Positions 5,897 through 7,318 of a stretch of DNA of 7,318 nt are shown in pieces. Origin of the DNA: Clostridia bacterium (GTDB lineage Bacteria; Bacillota_A; Clostridia; Christensenellales; CAG-138); NCBI GenBank assembly GCA_017553815.1, contig JAFZJT010000284.1, positions 1 to 7,318 on the forward strand. Direction: 5' to 3'. Under the pieces are notes generated by a model. That model was not told the origin of the DNA. It saw only the letters and a program-made list of their open reading frames with translations, and searched no databases. A program made the position numbers and the translations under genes. How positions within the stretch are numbered: the first letter of the stretch is position 1; each line of letters begins with the position of its first letter.

Positions 5897-6934
5897 TCAA
5901 ACGGTCTCGTCCGTCATTCTGTCGCCCGCGCCCATGTTTTCCGTGCGCGGCGTTCCTCTCGGCACGACCATGTCCTTTATTATATCATAAGTTGAGCCGG
6001 GAACAAGCCTTTTTATCAAATTTATATCGCCGTTTTTCATTCCTTCGCGCACCTTGCTCGCGCTGATACCGCCCTTGCGCTCGATCTCGACGACCTCTAT
6101 ACCGAAGTTTGGCAGTATCCGCTTCATTGCCTCGTTGTAGGCGCTCGTTATCTCGCAGAACGGCTCCGTTCCCACGAAGCGCTTCGTTATGTTAAGCGCC
6201 GGCGCTATTCTTTTCCCAAATAACGTAAGATCAAGTTCAACGTTAACATCCTTCGCCTTAGCGGCGTCCTTGATAAAATATGTCGGGAAGGTGGAATGCG
6301 AGATCATATAGTCCCCGCTTTGATGCAGTATGAGATTTTTTATATGCGCGGTTCCTCTTTTTACCATCTCGTAGCGCAGATCGAACGGAAACTCCGAAGC
6401 GTCCTCACTTACCACGAAAACGTGCAGACTGTCCACAAGCTCCGCCGCCGTTTCCATTAAATACTGATGCCCGAGCGTGAACGGGTTGCAGTTTGCAACG
6501 ATCGCGCCCTGCACGCCCTCGCCCTTTTCGAGCAAATCGAGATAATCGGAGAGCCCCTTGCGGCTGTTTTCCATATAGACCGCGCCGTTCACCTCGGCGA
6601 GCGGGAAAAAGCCGAGGCTTCTGAACATGTATTCGTTCTGCGGCTTGGTGAACAAAAACAGCTTTTTTCTTCCAAGAAGATAGGCGCGCGAAACGAGGCG
6701 CGAAACTATTGCCGCCGCGCCGCCCTCGCCCTGAAGGCTTTCGTCCACCGCGATATACTTGAGCACGCTTCCGCAGAGCGAGCCCGTGCCGAGCACTTCG
6801 CCGTCCTCATTGGTCAAAAAAACGGTGTATTCCGCGCCGCCCTCGTATCTAAGCCCCATCTTTTCAAGGAACTTATTCAGTTTTTCAAACTGCGGGCCGT
6901 ATAGGCCCGCAGTTTCCGAAATAATGAAACTCAA
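5897..6934 (-). CDS. citC: [Citrate (pro-3S)-lyase] ligase (acetate:SH-citrate lyase ligase)
   Basis: This 345-residue cytoplasmic enzyme activates citrate lyase by using ATP and acetate to acetylate the thiol of the CitD prosthetic group. The N-terminal part (about 1-125) is a GNAT-like acetyltransferase fold with QGEGGA at 68-73. The C-terminal part (about 140-320) is a nucleotidyltransferase fold with the HxGH-type motif NPFTLGH at 150-156 and ISASKVR at 290-296. Both the layout and the length are standard for CitC. The start is TTG at 6934. The next in-frame Met (residue 26) would remove conserved N-terminal sequence. AAAGGG at 6945-6950 lies 10 bases upstream and could sit in a small AAGG/CCTT stem, so translation may be weak. 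The gene begins 27 bases after the citF stop and ends 16 bases before the TPR/RCC1 gene, clearly one operon. Here citC follows citF, whereas in enterobacterial and lactic acid bacterial clusters it usually precedes citDEF. Confidence 0.96.
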   Translation of the reverse strand: MSFIISETAGLYGPQFEKLNKFLEKMGLRYEGGAEYTVFLTNEDGEVLGTGSLCGSVLKYIAVDESLQGEGGAAAIVSRLVSRAYLLGRKKLFLFTKPQNEYMFRSLGFFPLAEVNGAVYMENSRKGLSDYLDLLEKGEGVQGAIVANCNPFTLGHQYLMETAAELVDSLHVFVVSEDASEFPFDLRYEMVKRGTAHIKNLILHQSGDYMISHSTFPTYFIKDAAKAKDVNVELDLTLFGKRIAPALNITKRFVGTEPFCEITSAYNEAMKRILPNFGIEVVEIERKGGISASKVREGMKNGDINLIKRLVPGSTYDIIKDMVVPRGTPRTENMGAGDRMTDETV

Positions 6935-6961
6935 TTAAGGTTTTCCCTTTCGCTTGTTCCG

Positions 6962-7318
6962 TCAATCCTCTTTTATCTGGTGGATAACGTCGATAACGGT
7001 GTTGTTTCTATACATGAGAACGCCAACGATGCGGTCGGTGTACTGAATGGGTTCGGGCTTGCCGACCACCTTTTCGGCGCGCTCCTTGAGCTTTTCGATC
7101 GTGGTAACGGGAAGACCTGCGGCTATCAGCTTCTCCTTGAGTTCGGGGCGGTTGGGGTTGACCGCAACGCCCTGATCTGTGACGAGCACGTCGATGGTGC
7201 TGCCGGGGGTGCATATCGTGTTTACACGCTCGCAGACGGTGGGGATCCTGCCGCGGAGCAAGGGAGCTGTTACAACGGTGAGGCTTGCGCCGGCAGCGGT
7301 GTCGGGATGTCCGCCGAC
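6962..7318 (-). CDS. citF: Citrate lyase alpha subunit (citrate:acetyl-ACP transferase), C-terminal part
   Basis: The last 118 residues of CitF run from the window edge to a TGA at 6962-6964; the family is about 500 residues long, so roughly three quarters lies beyond the right edge. CitF exchanges the acetyl group on the CitD carrier for citrate, giving citryl-ACP that CitE then cleaves to oxaloacetate. The fragment carries typical CitF sequence: GGHPDTAAGASL at 2-13, APLLRGRIPT at 18-27, CTPGSTIDVLVTDQGVAVNP at 36-55, and the terminal IQYTDRIVGV and VIDVIHQIKE blocks. No start codon should be sought inside the window: the frame is open right to base 7318. citC follows after 27 bases. citE and citD are expected further upstream. 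Confidence 0.97.
   Translation of the reverse strand, partial: VGGHPDTAAGASLTVVTAPLLRGRIPTVCERVNTICTPGSTIDVLVTDQGVAVNPNRPELKEKLIAAGLPVTTIEKLKERAEKVVGKPEPIQYTDRIVGVLMYRNNTVIDVIHQIKED

Overview
The window looks like chromosomal DNA of an anaerobic, citrate-fermenting Bacillota (Clostridia-type) bacterium. The evidence is strong AGGAG-type ribosome sites, a clostridial-style lipid-free signal peptide, a Big2-containing surface protein, a TPR/RCC1 membrane protein of a kind common in Clostridia, and a citXG fusion. No species can be named. Every supported gene reads on the minus strand, so transcription runs from the right edge to the left edge.

Right part (7318 down to about 2623): the distal end of a citrate lyase cluster, in transcriptional order citF (3' end only), citC, a gene for a membrane-anchored TPR plus seven-bladed RCC1-like propeller protein, and a fused citXG. 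CitF is the alpha subunit of citrate lyase. CitC acetylates the prosthetic group. The CitG half makes the triphosphoribosyl-dephospho-CoA precursor and the CitX half attaches it to the acyl carrier subunit CitD. citD and citE are not in the window and are expected beyond the right edge. The TPR/RCC1 gene starts 16 bases after the citC stop and so belongs to the same transcript, although it has no known role in citrate metabolism. A terminator-like hairpin follows it directly, and a second perfect hairpin sits just before citXG, so citXG expression may be tuned by partial termination.

Middle (2525 to 1743): murI, glutamate racemase, which supplies D-glutamate for peptidoglycan. It lies 97 bases after citXG and has its own ribosome site.

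Left part (1742 to 1): a 312-base non-coding stretch, AT-rich in its right half, with an extended -10 promoter candidate beside an eight-base G/C homopolymer and a roughly 125-base leader. It is followed by the first 476 codons of a secreted multidomain surface protein (signal peptide, adhesin-like beta domain, Big2 domain, start of a propeller-like domain) that runs off the left edge.

The most unusual item is the anchored TPR/propeller protein inside the citrate lyase operon. Nothing in the window amounts to a clear new defence, mobile or RNA-guided system.
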